DNA from: Bog-756 sp963734435
GTDB taxonomy: Bacteria > Actinomycetota > Acidimicrobiia > Acidimicrobiales > RAAP-2
Length of the DNA: 64,000 nucleotides
Assembly: GCA_963734435.1 (NCBI GenBank)
Contig: CAVTHA010000004.1
Coordinates: 62,001-126,000 of the forward strand
Direction: 5' to 3'
Shown here: in pieces, positions 16,886 through 26,190 of the stretch
Numbering within the stretch: position 1 is the stretch's first letter
Layout: each line of letters opens with the position of its first letter
The notes under the pieces: generated by a model
Told to the model about the DNA's origin: nothing
The model's input: only the letters and a program-made list of their open reading frames with translations
Databases searched by the model: none
Program-made: the position numbers and the translations under genes

Positions 16886-18327
16886 TCAACTGGTCGTCGC
16901 AACACCTCGACTCTGGAGGTGGCAGATGGCGACAATGCGAGAGCGCCAGCGGGAGGTCCAGCTTTATCGAGGGCAGATCACATCACCGGGACGGCCTTCG
17001 GTTGCCTGGCGTCAAGATCGGGTCCGAATTCTGGGCGGCGATCGGTCGCGGCCTAAAGACCGACGATGCCGGCGAGGAGGCGGGCGTCTCATCCCCCGTC
17101 GCCTACCGGTGGTTCCGCCACGCTGGGGGCGTGAATCCTTGCCTTCCTCAGGCGGTGACAGGCCGCTACTTGTCGTTCTCAGAGCGCGAGGACATTGCCA
17201 TCTGGCATGCCCAAAAGGTCGGCGTCTGCGAGATTGCCCGGCGGTTGAGACGGAGTCCCTCGACGATCTCTCGGGAACTGCGTCGCAACGCCTCGACGCG
17301 GACGTGGCGGCTCGAATACAAGGCGTCGACTGCGCAGTGGCATGCCGAACGACGTGCACGCAGACCCAAGGTTGCCAAGATGGCCACCAACGAGCTCCTG
17401 CGCAACTACGTCCAGGAGCGATTGGCCGGCGTCAAGAGAACACCCGATGGCCGACTTGTCGGCCCACCTGGTCCAAGGTGGAACGGGAAGGGCAAGCCCC
17501 ATCGGGCGGATCGTCGCTGGGTGAAGGCCTGGAGTCCCGAACAGATCTCCAAGCGGCTGCGGGTTGATTTCCCCGATGATGAGTCCATGCGGATCAGCCA
17601 CGAGGCGATCTACCAGGCGCTCTACGTCCAAGGCCGAGGGGCGCTCAAACGCGAGCTGGTGGCTTGCTTGCGGACCGGCCGGACCTTGCGAGTGCCCCGC
17701 TCCAGGTCACAGCAGAAAGCCTGGGGCCACGTCACCCCTGAGGTGATGATCAGTGAGCGACCCGCCGAAGCCGACGATCGTGCCGTCCCCGGGCACTGGG
17801 AAGGCGACCTCATCATCGGGTTGGAACGCTCGGCGATCGGCACGTTGGTCGAGCGGACCACCCGATTCACCTTGCTGATCCATCTGCCTCGAGAAGAGGG
17901 CTATCGACACAAGCACACCGTCAAGAACGGGCCCGCGCTCGCCGGTTATGGAGCGATCACGATGAAGGACGCGCTCGCCGCCAAGATGACCACCCTCCCA
18001 GAACAGCTCCGCCGATCCCTAACCTGGGACAGAGGCAAGGAGCTCTCTCAACATGCAGCGTTCAAAGTCGAGACCGGCATCCCGGTCTACTTCGCCGACC
18101 CTCGCAGTCCTTGGCAACGCGGCAGCAACGAGAACACCAACGGACTCTTGCGCCAATACTTCCCCAAGGGCACTGACGTCTCGCGCTGGAACGCTGAAGA
18201 GATTGACGTAGTTGCAGCCATGCTCAACAGCCGACCCCGCAAGACCCTTGGTTGGAAGACACCCGCCGAAGCCTTCGATGAGCATCTACTCTTGCTCCAG
18301 AAATCCGGTGTTGCGACGATCGATTGA
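16886..18327 (+). mobile_element. IS30-family insertion sequence (1442 bp) inside the DUF4190 gene
   Basis: Imperfect terminal inverted repeats: the left end begins TCAACTGGTCGTCGCAACAC and the right end, read inwards on the other strand, begins TCAATCGATCGTCGCAACAC. Flanking duplicates are AC. The ends are confirmed because excision restores the interrupted reading frame. The transposase stop codon lies within the right repeat. It is a different IS30 lineage from the two copies near 51 and 61 kb. Confidence 0.85.
16926..18327 (+). pseudogene. IS30-family transposase, one-base frameshift near its N-terminus
   Basis: The ATG at 16926 has a GGAGGT Shine-Dalgarno 6 bases upstream. It opens a frame reading QITSPGRPSVAWRQDRVR up to about 17029. 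The rest continues in the next frame from FWAAIGRGLKTDDAGEEAG, so one extra base (GAATTC at 17026-17031) breaks the gene. Downstream are the IS30 helix-turn-helix (EREDIAIWHAQKVGVCEIAR, SPSTISRELRRN) and the DDE catalytic residues in GHWEGDLIIG, TWDRGKELSQH and RGSNENTNGLLRQYFPKGTD. If the extra base is real the element is inactive; it may be a sequencing error, since the insertion looks recent. Confidence 0.8.
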
Positions 18328-18497
18328 ACCTAGTCGTCACAGTGCTTTCTCTATGGGTGATGCTCGGATCGCAAGCTGTCTGACCCACTAAACCGGGCGT
18401 TCTGGGACAATTTTGCCGACCGATCGGGTGCGGGGCGTTCTGCTTCAACGTGTGATGGCGCAAGAGTTGCATGGTTACCAGCTACCTGCCCGATGCA

Positions 18498-19571
18498 TTA
18501 GTTGGCTGCCAACGCATGACCCGCCCCGGCAGAAATCATGGCTATGCGGCCTAGTACATGCACTGGCGAGAGCTTGGGACTGTAGTCTCGCGCGCCCTCT
18601 TGGCCACACATCCAAACGGTCCCTGTCGTGTCCAGGAACAAGGAGTATGTCCCCCCAGCCAGCGCGCTCTGCAGCGCCGGAAGCCCCAGCACCCTCGTGG
18701 GAGACGCCATGACCCCCGTGGTACCGGTTCCACACTGTCCCTGCTGGTCGTCGCCCCAACAGTAGACGTCGCCCTGGGCGCCGAGGGCCAGTGTGTGACC
18801 GTTGCTGCCCAAGTTACCGCCGGCGTCGATAGAGATGAACTGCACCCCATGTTGCAGCACGGCATGAGGCGTAACGATGTTGGCCGTGATTCCGCATCCA
18901 CATTGATCGAGTTGGTCGTTTCCCCATTCGTAAGTCTGGCCATGGACCAGAAGGGCTCCAAAGGACATGCCTTCGGCCACTTGGATCCCAACCGACGTGC
19001 CGCCGGTGAGCGCGCTCAGCGTCGGATTCATCGTGGGGGTCGAGAATGTTGTTTCGCTGATTGGCATCGCCAACTGGCCGAGTCCATTGTTTCCCCAGAC
19101 ATAGACCTGCCCGGTGCAGGTCAACGCCAGCATCTGCCCGGCGGCGGCAGCCAGCTGCACGACGCCGATGGCTTCCAGCTTGGCGAAGCTTTGAGGAGCG
19201 GCAAAGTCGCTCGCATTGATGGACCACACCGACGTATCTCGTGGGCATTGGCCAGGAGTGATGCCAAAGGGGGCCTCGAGTGCAAAGTAGTCGTCGTTGC
19301 CATCAACCATTTGAACGACATGCTGCAGATTGGCCACTTGGTAGAGGCCGTGCGACCAGGTCTGACCCCAGGCGTCCACGGTGCGGTTCGAGTTGATCAC
19401 CATGTTTCCGTAGTTGCCCGCGTCGATGCCGATCTCGCCGGAAACGCCCGCCACCAGCGCAGGAGCGTTCCCGTTCGCCCACTCAAACGTCGCGGTAGTA
19501 GCACAAGCCGACAGAGCCAGTCCGCTGCCAATGGCTCCCATTGCTAATAGGGCCCTACGCAGATGCTTCAT
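18498..19571 (-). CDS. RCC1-repeat lipoprotein (paralogue 1)
   Basis: 357 residues. The lipoprotein signal (KHLRRALLAMGAIGSGLALSAC) has a lipobox LSAC. The body is a seven-bladed RCC1-type beta-propeller: repeats such as VYVWGNNGLGQLAM, TYEWGNDQLDQCGCG, VYCWGDDQQGQCGTG and SLFLDTTGTVWMCGQ, closing with ISAGAGHALAAN. It shares GEIGIDAGN after the signal peptide and the same blade order with the two copies encoded downstream on the other strand. Probably membrane-anchored outside the cell, with an unknown ligand or structural role. The ATG at 19571 directly precedes the signal peptide. Confidence 0.85.
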   Translation of the reverse strand: MKHLRRALLAMGAIGSGLALSACATTATFEWANGNAPALVAGVSGEIGIDAGNYGNMVINSNRTVDAWGQTWSHGLYQVANLQHVVQMVDGNDDYFALEAPFGITPGQCPRDTSVWSINASDFAAPQSFAKLEAIGVVQLAAAAGQMLALTCTGQVYVWGNNGLGQLAMPISETTFSTPTMNPTLSALTGGTSVGIQVAEGMSFGALLVHGQTYEWGNDQLDQCGCGITANIVTPHAVLQHGVQFISIDAGGNLGSNGHTLALGAQGDVYCWGDDQQGQCGTGTTGVMASPTRVLGLPALQSALAGGTYSLFLDTTGTVWMCGQEGARDYSPKLSPVHVLGRIAMISAGAGHALAAN

Positions 19572-20104
19572 TCCCCGACCCCGGTCAGACTGACCGAATT
19601 TCGATTAGCCCTTCCCGCCCTCGAGTCGTGCCCTTCACTCAAAGCGACGGCGGAAAGGTTCCGTCCACCTGGATATGCCTGCGGGTCCTCACGGCCCCCC
19701 GGTGCTCCCGGAAGGATCGCTTGCTCACGACCAGCTGTCCTTGTATCAAGCTCGAACGACGCGGCGACCGGTCACCGGCGTGCGGAGCAGCACGGACGGC
19801 GAGGAACTGCAACGCAACGAAGTTTGAGCCGCCCGCCCCGACTGTCGAGGTGAAGCCTCCTTGTCAAGGTGTATTCGAGACGTCGCCGAGGCGGCTCAGC
19901 TGCACCGGCTCGTTCTTACCCACGTCGTCTGCGCATAAACGTCAGTCCCGTTCATGGCGGGTCGACCTGCGCCCGCTGTCATCGTTCGGCCCCCAAGACT
20001 CGATGTGGAATCGGTTCCTAATCTGAGAAATCTGGTTTGCACGTTCGCACTCGGGGGAATCGGTCTGGCGAAGCGGTCCGGGGTGGTGTCGAAAGGTGGT
20101 GTGA
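19572..20104. other. Divergent intergenic region between RCC1 lipoprotein genes
   Basis: About 530 bases with no gene-like frame on either strand. It must hold the divergent promoters of the RCC1 genes. An AAAGGTGG Shine-Dalgarno is visible just before the TTG at 20105. No repeat or tRNA recognised. Confidence 0.4.
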
Positions 20105-22516
20105 TTGCAGCTTGGCAAGGGTGCTCTACTCATGGCGTGCGTGCTTGCGGCCAGCGTGATGGCCGCGTGTTTGCCGCTACCTGCGACTACTACCTACCAG
20201 TGGGGGCAGGGTGTCAGCACTCCCACACTTCTCACCGGCCAACAGACCGTCAAAGGTGAGATCGGCATCGACGCTGGCAAGGTCGGCAACGTGGCGATCA
20301 ACGCCAACGGGACCGTTGAAGCCTGGCGACTGGCGTGGGGTCCGCCGGGGCCCTATCAGATGCCAGTTGTCCGCAGCGTCGTCCAAGTCGAGGATGGCAA
20401 CGACGATTTCGTCTTCCTCGAAGCGCCCTCTGGAATCTCACTCGGAGTGTGCCCGCAAGACACCACCGTGTGGACCGTCGGTCCCAACATCGATGGGGAC
20501 CTCGGCCTGGGAGATCCGAACAATGACGTCTATATGACACCTCAGGAGGTCAGCGCTCTCGATGGGCTCGGCGTCGTGCAGGTCGCCGCTGCTGGGACTC
20601 ACATGTTCGCGTTGACTTGTGGCGGCAAGATCTACGAGTGGGGTGACAACCTCCAAGGCGACCTGGCCTTGCCGACGAACCTCCGTAACATCGCGTCGCC
20701 GATCGTCAACACTGGCCTGAGCAACCTCACCGGTGGGTCTTCAGGCGGGGTACAGATAACGACAGGAAGCTATGCCTCGGCGCTACTTGTCGGTGGTCAA
20801 TCGTACGGATGGGGCGAGAACGATCTCGCGCAATGTGGCTGCGGAACGCCCGCCAAAGTCGTGACGACTCCCACCCCAGTCGTGCAGAACGGTGTGTCGT
20901 TCCGTTCGATCGATGCTGGCGGCAATCTGTACAACGGCCACACACTCGCTCTCGATGCAGCGGGGAACGCCTACTGCTGGGGTGACAACCAACAGGGCGA
21001 GTGTGGGCTCGGAAGTAGCGGCATCGTGCCCACTCCCACTCGGGTGCCAGGCCTTCCGGCGTTGGCTCAAGCGCTCGGGGGTGGTGAGTACTCCCTGTTC
21101 TTGGACAGGAATGGCACCGTGTGGGCCTGTGGCGACAACGCCCTCGGTCAAATTGGAAACGGCACCACCGTCAACCTGCTCTCACCGATGAGCGTACTCA
21201 GCGGGATGAGGATGATCTCAGCTGGTGCCGGGCACGATCTGGCCGCGAAATTGAGCCCATCCCGACGCACGCGGGCGAGCGGCTCATCGAACGACTGGAC
21301 CATGGGCCCACCAGGTCGGGTCACTTTGGCCCAGCAGCCAGCGAAGCCTCGACGAGGGTGGTCGTGCCTCGTTTCTGTTGCTGCCGTCACCCTGCTGGGA
21401 GTCGGCGTGTCCGCGTGCCTGTCGGCTGGGAGTACGTACGAGTGGGGCCGCCCTGTGGCGTCCGGCGGGCCTGGACCGTTTCCCACGAAGGTGTCGGCGG
21501 CGGGGGAGATCGGCATCGACGCCGGTAACGCGTCTGACCTGGCGATCATGCCAGGCGGATCCGTCGTCGCCTGGGGAGCGACTGAGGTGGCTCCGGCGTC
21601 GATGACGCCAGTGGTTGTGCCAGGGCTGAAGAACGTCGTGCAGGTGGCAGACGGTGATCACGACTTCGTCGCGCTCGAGAATTCTGGTGCCCCACTGGTG
21701 CACCCTCCGATCGCGTCGGGCGTGTGCCCGAAATCGACCGTGTGGACATGGGGCCGGGACATCTTTAACGATCTGGGTGTCGGAATCAGTGCGACGACCG
21801 AGTCGACGCCACAAGAGGTGACCGCGCTCAATGGCCTCGGAGTGGTTCAGGTGGTTGCCGCCTCCTGGCACATGTTCGCGCTCACGTGTACCGGCACAGT
21901 GTACGTGTGGGGCTCGAACGAGTTGGATGACTTGGGCATGGGAAATGCGGGGGACCAGCCGACCCCTGTTCTCAACCCCTACCTGACGTCCTTGACAAAC
22001 CGCACTTCAGCAGGAGTCATGCTGACGACCGGTAGCTTCGGAGCTGGGATCTTGGTGAATGGAAAGGCTTACGGCTGGGGTAACAACAGGCAACTGGAGT
22101 GCGGTTGCGGAACAAGCGCCAGCCCGGTGGAATTTCCGACTGCCGTCACTCAGTCCCTGCCGTTCTCGTATATCGATCAAGGCGGTGACTATCCCTACAA
22201 CGGCCACAGCCTCGCGATCGATCGAATGGGACGAGCGTGGTGTTGGGGCGACAATTTGGAAGGACAATGCGGCATCGGGACCTCGAGCGATGTCAGATCT
22301 CCGAGTTTGATGCGGGGGATGTCGAGCGTGACCCAGGTGGCGGCTGGCGGCGAGCACTCGATCCTCCTCGACTCATCGGGGAATGTCTGGACGTCTGGGA
22401 GCAACGAGTATGGCCAGGTCGGGAACGGTTCGAGCTCCCAACTCGCGGTCGTGAGGGTGCTCCGAGGAATCAGCACGATCTCTGCCGGCGCGGAGCACTC
22501 GTTGGCCGCGGGTTGA
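20105..22516 (+). CDS. Double RCC1-repeat lipoprotein: two paralogues fused in one frame
   Basis: 803 residues made of two complete copies of the RCC1 lipoprotein. Copy A starts at a TTG (QLGKGALLMACVLAASVMAAC, lipobox MAAC) and ends ISAGAGHDLAAK near 21251. Copy B has its own ATG at 21302 and its own lipoprotein signal (SCLVSVAAVTLLGVGVSAC), then GEIGIDAGN and seven blades to AGAEHSLAAG. An internal lipobox after a propeller makes no sense in a single exported protein, so this is probably two genes whose separating stop was lost. Deleting one T in the GCGAAATTGAG tract at about 21251 creates a TGA exactly where the third paralogue ends. Either a sequencing error or a real fusion. Confidence 0.8.
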   Translation: MQLGKGALLMACVLAASVMAACLPLPATTTYQWGQGVSTPTLLTGQQTVKGEIGIDAGKVGNVAINANGTVEAWRLAWGPPGPYQMPVVRSVVQVEDGNDDFVFLEAPSGISLGVCPQDTTVWTVGPNIDGDLGLGDPNNDVYMTPQEVSALDGLGVVQVAAAGTHMFALTCGGKIYEWGDNLQGDLALPTNLRNIASPIVNTGLSNLTGGSSGGVQITTGSYASALLVGGQSYGWGENDLAQCGCGTPAKVVTTPTPVVQNGVSFRSIDAGGNLYNGHTLALDAAGNAYCWGDNQQGECGLGSSGIVPTPTRVPGLPALAQALGGGEYSLFLDRNGTVWACGDNALGQIGNGTTVNLLSPMSVLSGMRMISAGAGHDLAAKLSPSRRTRASGSSNDWTMGPPGRVTLAQQPAKPRRGWSCLVSVAAVTLLGVGVSACLSAGSTYEWGRPVASGGPGPFPTKVSAAGEIGIDAGNASDLAIMPGGSVVAWGATEVAPASMTPVVVPGLKNVVQVADGDHDFVALENSGAPLVHPPIASGVCPKSTVWTWGRDIFNDLGVGISATTESTPQEVTALNGLGVVQVVAASWHMFALTCTGTVYVWGSNELDDLGMGNAGDQPTPVLNPYLTSLTNRTSAGVMLTTGSFGAGILVNGKAYGWGNNRQLECGCGTSASPVEFPTAVTQSLPFSYIDQGGDYPYNGHSLAIDRMGRAWCWGDNLEGQCGIGTSSDVRSPSLMRGMSSVTQVAAGGEHSILLDSSGNVWTSGSNEYGQVGNGSSSQLAVVRVLRGISTISAGAEHSLAAG

Positions 22517-22547
22517 TCACTGAAGGAATCAGAACACCGAGTCCACC

Positions 22548-22587
22548 CTTGCCAGTTGCCGGCCATTGTCGGCCGGCAACTGGCAAG
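22548..22587. terminator. 17-bp perfect inverted repeat between convergent genes
   Basis: CTTGCCAGTTGCCGGCC (22548-22564) pairs perfectly with 22571-22587 around a six-base ATTGTC loop. It lies 32 bases after the RCC1 stop and 60 bases from the end of the convergent YCII gene, so a bidirectional terminator is likely although there is no T tract. Confidence 0.65.
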
Positions 22588-22646
22588 CAACGCCCGCTGG
22601 CTCCCCAAGAAGTGCGCCCGAGGGCGGCAGGCGTCCGAACCGAGTG

Positions 22647-22934
22647 TCACATAGGGATGAGCTCGCCGACCTCGACGCCACCACCTTGACGCAGTGCTGG
22701 GCAGCCTTCGGCCAACGCCGTCGCCGCTTCGAGGTCGTCCGCGGTGACCAGGGTGTAGCCGGTCAGGACGTCGGCCGAACGACCGGCTCCGACTACCGAC
22801 GTCGAGCCGACCCGGCTGCCGAAGTCGGCGATCGAAGCGCCGATCTTTTCGAACCACTGCCCCCAGGCGGCCTCTTCGTCGGCTGAGAGGGTCCGGTCCT
22901 TGTTACCCCGGAACGAGAATATATAGCTGGACAC
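22647..22934 (-). CDS. YCII-related domain protein
   Basis: 95 residues from a GTG with AAGGAG 8 bases upstream. It reads SSYIFSFRGNKDRTLSADEE, then VLTGYTLVTADDLEAATALA and VEVGELIPM, a single dimeric alpha/beta-barrel YCII/DGPF-type domain. It has diverged from the YCII gene at 23145 and lacks the DGPF motif. Such proteins accompany ECF42 sigma factors; this one is divergent from that pair, about 210 bases away. Confidence 0.7.
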   Translation of the reverse strand: MSSYIFSFRGNKDRTLSADEEAAWGQWFEKIGASIADFGSRVGSTSVVGAGRSADVLTGYTLVTADDLEAATALAEGCPALRQGGGVEVGELIPM

Positions 22935-23144
22935 GATCGTGGCTCCTTCCATCAGGGCCGGCACGGTGCCGACCCACCCCATTCGACGGACGGACCAGCT
23001 CCAGATCGACAATGTCCCAGACGAAGGGGAGACTGGATCCCGGGATGGAGGAATTCGTCCAAGACTGTCGATCCGGGCCCATCTCACTCGTCGGGAGCCC
23101 AGAGCAGCCATCGTGCCCGAGGCGTTCGGGGAAGGGAGAATGAC

Positions 23145-23492
23145 GTGGCCCAATACCTGTTGTTGATCTATGGCGACGAGCAGGCGCTGGATGCGGCGGG
23201 CGACGAGACGGCCTCCGCCACCCTGGCCGGCCACGTCGCGTTCGGAGAGGCCAACCGGGCCGCCATTCATGGCGGCAATGCCCTGGAGCCCACCGGCTCC
23301 GCGACCAGCGTTCGCCGACGCGGGGATGGGGACTTCGTCATCACCGACGGCCCGTTCGCCGAGACGAAGGAAGCGCTCGGCGGCTACTACCTGGTCGAGG
23401 CAGCTGACCTGGACGAGGCGCTGGCCTTGGCCAAGGAGGTTCCTTCACCGTTCGGAAGCATCGAGGTCCGCCCTATTCGCACGTTTGATTGA
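23145..23492 (+). CDS. YCII/DGPF family protein, partner of the ECF42 sigma factor
   Basis: 115 residues starting at GTG 23145 with a GAAGGGAG Shine-Dalgarno. AQYLLLIYGDEQ at the N-terminus and FVITDGPFAETKEALGGYYL contain the diagnostic DGPF motif; SPFGSIEVRPI closes the domain. DGPF proteins are conserved neighbours of ECF42-group sigma factors, here 15 bases downstream, and are thought to act in the same pathway; enzymatic function is unproven. Confidence 0.85.
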   Translation: MAQYLLLIYGDEQALDAAGDETASATLAGHVAFGEANRAAIHGGNALEPTGSATSVRRRGDGDFVITDGPFAETKEALGGYYLVEAADLDEALALAKEVPSPFGSIEVRPIRTFD

Positions 23493-23507
23493 CCACGCCC
23501 CGGGACC

Positions 23508-24746
23508 ATGAACGCCGATGTCGAGACGGCGGTGGCCGAAGCGCATCGCACCGAGTGGGGATACGTCCTGGCGGCGACCATCCGGGTCACCGGGGATCTC
23601 GATACCGCAGAGGAGTGCGTGCAAGACGCCTACACTCGGGCCCTGAGCTCGTGGTCCAGCTCGGGGGTCCCGGATCGTCCCGGAGCGTGGCTCACCACGG
23701 TCGCCCGGCGGGCGGCGCTCGACCAGCTGCGGCGGCGCTCGACCGAATCGCGCAAGCTGCCGCTCCTGGTGCAGGATGCCGTGGCTGCCCGGCCAGAGGC
23801 ATCCGATCCGCCAGAAGTGGCCGACGATCGTCTTCGGCTCATCTTCACCTGTTGCCACCCTGCCCTCGCCCTCCAGGCCCAAGTGGCTCTCACGCTCCGC
23901 TTGGTCTGCGGACTGACCACTGCCGAGGTGTCCCGGGCCTTCCTGGTGAGCGAGTCGACCATGGCGGCCCGCATCACCCGGGCGAAGAAGAAGATCGCTT
24001 CGGCTCGTATCCCCTACCGCGTCCCACCCCTGGCCGAGCTGCCCGAACGGATCGACGCCGCCACCACGGTCGTACATCTCCTGTTCACCACCGGCCACAC
24101 GGCCCCGGTCGGTGCCGACCTGGTCCGCCGAGACCTGGTCGAGCGGGCCCGACATCTGGCCCGGGTCCTGCGGACCCTGCTGCCGGACAACACCGAGGTG
24201 GCCGGCCTGCTGGCGCTCATCGTGCTGACCGACGTGCGGCGGCCCACCAGGACCGACGTTGGCGGCCACCTCGTCCTCCTTTCCGACCAGGACCGTTCAG
24301 TATGGGATCCCGGGGCCATCGCCGAGGGTGTCGCCCTGGCCCGTGAGGCTCTGAGCCGCCGACCCCCCAGCCGCTTCGCCCTGATGGCCGCCATCGCCGC
24401 CGTCCATGCCGAGGCACCCTCCTGGGAAGCCACCGACTGGGCGGAGATCGTCGCTCTCTACGACCTGCTCATCCCGGTGTGGCCCTCACCCATCGTGGCC
24501 CTCAACCGGGCGGTGGCCGTCGGCTTCGCCGAAGGGCCCGAGGCCGGTCTCGGTGCGCTCGAACGGCTTGCCACGGAGCCGCTTCTCGCCTCGTACAGCT
24601 ACATGGCCGCCGCCCGGGCGGACTTCCTCCGGCGGCTCGGCCGGCTCGCCGAGGCCCGCCTGGCCTACGAGGAGGCACTGTTGCTCAACGAGAATTCGGT
24701 GGAACGGGAGTTCCTCAGCGGCCGACTCGCCGAGCTCGACAGCTAG
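23508..24746 (+). CDS. ECF42-type RNA polymerase sigma factor with C-terminal TPR-like extension
   Basis: 412 residues. Sigma-70 region 2 is TAEECVQDAYTRALSSW with PGAWLTTVARRAALDQLRRR, and region 4 is LTLRLVCGLTTAEVSRAFLV and ESTMAARITRAKKKI. A C-terminal extension of over 200 residues follows (PLAELPERIDAATTVVHLLF, SPIVALNRAVAVGFAEGP, SYMAAARADFLRRLGRLAEA), characteristic of ECF42, which has no anti-sigma factor and carries a TPR-like domain instead. It is preceded at 15 bases by its DGPF partner. Regulation is therefore expected to be intrinsic rather than by an anti-sigma factor. Confidence 0.9.
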   Translation: MNADVETAVAEAHRTEWGYVLAATIRVTGDLDTAEECVQDAYTRALSSWSSSGVPDRPGAWLTTVARRAALDQLRRRSTESRKLPLLVQDAVAARPEASDPPEVADDRLRLIFTCCHPALALQAQVALTLRLVCGLTTAEVSRAFLVSESTMAARITRAKKKIASARIPYRVPPLAELPERIDAATTVVHLLFTTGHTAPVGADLVRRDLVERARHLARVLRTLLPDNTEVAGLLALIVLTDVRRPTRTDVGGHLVLLSDQDRSVWDPGAIAEGVALAREALSRRPPSRFALMAAIAAVHAEAPSWEATDWAEIVALYDLLIPVWPSPIVALNRAVAVGFAEGPEAGLGALERLATEPLLASYSYMAAARADFLRRLGRLAEARLAYEEALLLNENSVEREFLSGRLAELDS

Positions 24747-24795
24747 AGCCCGCGATCGTGTCGGGCGCCTGTCGGTTTCGGCGGCACCCGGTGGC

Positions 24796-25134
24796 TCACT
24801 TCTTCACCGGAAGGGAGCGGGCGAAGCCGACCCCGAGCCCCACCCATTTGGTCAGTTGACGCTTGGTGCGCAGGTGCTCCGGCGCCACGCGTAACCAACC
24901 CTGCATAGGCCGGCCGCGCATGACCGCGAAGGCGGCATCGGTGGTGTCGACGAGCCGGTCCGTCTGCTCGGGGTCCGTCCGCACCAGCAGTCCTCCCTGG
25001 CCGCTGGCGGCAATGGCCATGTTCCCGCCGATCAGGAAGGCCAGGCCTCCGAACATCCTCTTCTCCGTCAGGCGGCGTTCGGAACCGATCAGCTCACGTA
25101 TGCGGTCGGCGAGGTCCTCGTCGTAGGCCATCAT
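24796..25134 (-). CDS. TfoX/Sxy N-terminal domain protein
   Basis: 112 residues: YDEDLADRIRELIGSERRLT, then EKRMFGGLAFLIGGNMAIAA (the TfoX KxMFGGxxF motif) and RGRPMQGWLRVAPEHLRT. Stand-alone TfoX-N proteins are frequent in Actinobacteria with no proven competence role. It begins MMAYDE, so the ATG could be 25134 or 25131. It converges with the sigma factor gene. Confidence 0.85.
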   Translation of the reverse strand: MMAYDEDLADRIRELIGSERRLTEKRMFGGLAFLIGGNMAIAASGQGGLLVRTDPEQTDRLVDTTDAAFAVMRGRPMQGWLRVAPEHLRTKRQLTKWVGLGVGFARSLPVKK

Positions 25135-25247
25135 GGCGATGGTAATCCGCGTGCATCCGACACCTCGGGGCGAGGGAGGTCGGGGTCAGCGCGATCCGGG
25201 ACAGCACTATGTTCGCGAGGTGCTCTCCTCGCCGACCGCCTCCACCG

Positions 25248-26057
25248 ATGAGCAAACCCGTCTCGCCTAACGGTGCGGCGGTGCGGATGGAAGGCGTCTC
25301 GGTCGTCCGCGACGCCAATGTGCTCCTCGATGACATCACGTGGTCGGTCGATACCAGCGACCGGTGGGCTCTGCTCGGTCCCAACGGGTCGGGCAAGACG
25401 ACCCTGCTGCGGGTGGCGGGCTCGTCCCTTGGCCCACCCGTCGGCGCGGTCCACCTGCTCGGAGAGCGACTCGGCCGGGTTGACATGCGGGAGCTCCGAC
25501 AGCGCATCCCCATGGTCAGCGCCTCCGTAGCCCGAACCCTGCGTCCCACGCTGCCGGCATTGGACGCCGTACTCACCGGTCGACATGCCACGCTGGAGAT
25601 CTGGTGGCACCACTACACCGACCAGGACCGGGAGCGGGCACACGCACTGCTGTCGGCGTCCGGTTTCGGCAGCCCAGCTTTCGCCGAACGACCGTTCGGG
25701 TTGCTGTCCGAAGGTGAGCGCCAACAGGTGCTGTTGGCCCGGGCCCTGATGGGGGAGCCGGAGCTCGTCCTCATGGACGAGCCGGCGGCGGGGCTGGACC
25801 TCGGGGCACGGGAACGGCTGCTACGCCGCCTGGCCTCCCTGGCGGTAGACCCAGCCGTGCCGCCGTTGGTGTTCGTCACCCATCACCTCGAGGAGATCCC
25901 ACCTGGCGTGACCCACGCCACGCTGATGCGGCACGGACGGCTCGTGGCGGCCGGCCCGACACATGATGTGCTCACCAGCGAAGCGGTCTCGTGCGCCTTC
26001 GATATCGACGTCACCGTCGAGCACCGGGACGAGCGTTGGGTTGCCCGCTCGGTCTAG
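25248..26057 (+). CDS. Orphan ABC transporter ATP-binding protein
   Basis: 269 residues with Walker A GPNGSGKTT, signature LLSEGERQQVLLARAL, Walker B LVLMDEPAAGLDL and switch His in VFVTHHLEE. It resembles the single-domain YlmA-type ATPases; no permease gene is adjacent in the same orientation except the drrAB-like pair 130 bases downstream, which has its own ATPase. The ATG at 25248 fits the domain start. Substrate unknown. Confidence 0.85.
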   Translation: MSKPVSPNGAAVRMEGVSVVRDANVLLDDITWSVDTSDRWALLGPNGSGKTTLLRVAGSSLGPPVGAVHLLGERLGRVDMRELRQRIPMVSASVARTLRPTLPALDAVLTGRHATLEIWWHHYTDQDRERAHALLSASGFGSPAFAERPFGLLSEGERQQVLLARALMGEPELVLMDEPAAGLDLGARERLLRRLASLAVDPAVPPLVFVTHHLEEIPPGVTHATLMRHGRLVAAGPTHDVLTSEAVSCAFDIDVTVEHRDERWVARSV

Positions 26058-26190
26058 CCGAAAGGACGGTCATCCTCCGGGTGGACTGGCCCGTCCGGCA
26101 GCCGCAGAGTATGAACCTGCTGGAGACCGAGCACCCGGCTTCAGCGTCAGAGCGAGTCACTCGGCAAGTCGGCCCGACCAGGAGGCACCG

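Larger units (their letters stand above)
16613..18383 (+). pseudogene. DUF4190-type small membrane protein, interrupted by an IS30 element
   Basis: The 5' part (16613-16885) encodes a charged N-terminus, a membrane pair (LAVFAFACSAIGLGLLLG and IFIAPLGVIAGLVALVR), a basic loop and the start of a third helix, GMAITAIAIGSVVVN, typical of DUF4190. The element occupies 16886-18327. Removing it and one copy of the 2-bp duplication AC (16884-16885 and 18328-18329) restores the frame. The last helix then reads VVNLVVTVLSLWVMLGSQAV with a TGA at 18381-18383, giving 108 residues. The start is GTG 16613, or GTG 16622. The exact reconstruction makes the insertion clean and recent. Confidence 0.85.

Noticed and set aside
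16504..16925. N-terminal extension of the IS30 transposase to 16504
   Set aside because: It crosses the element boundary at 16886 and runs out of frame over the DUF4190 gene; the real start is the ATG at 16926.
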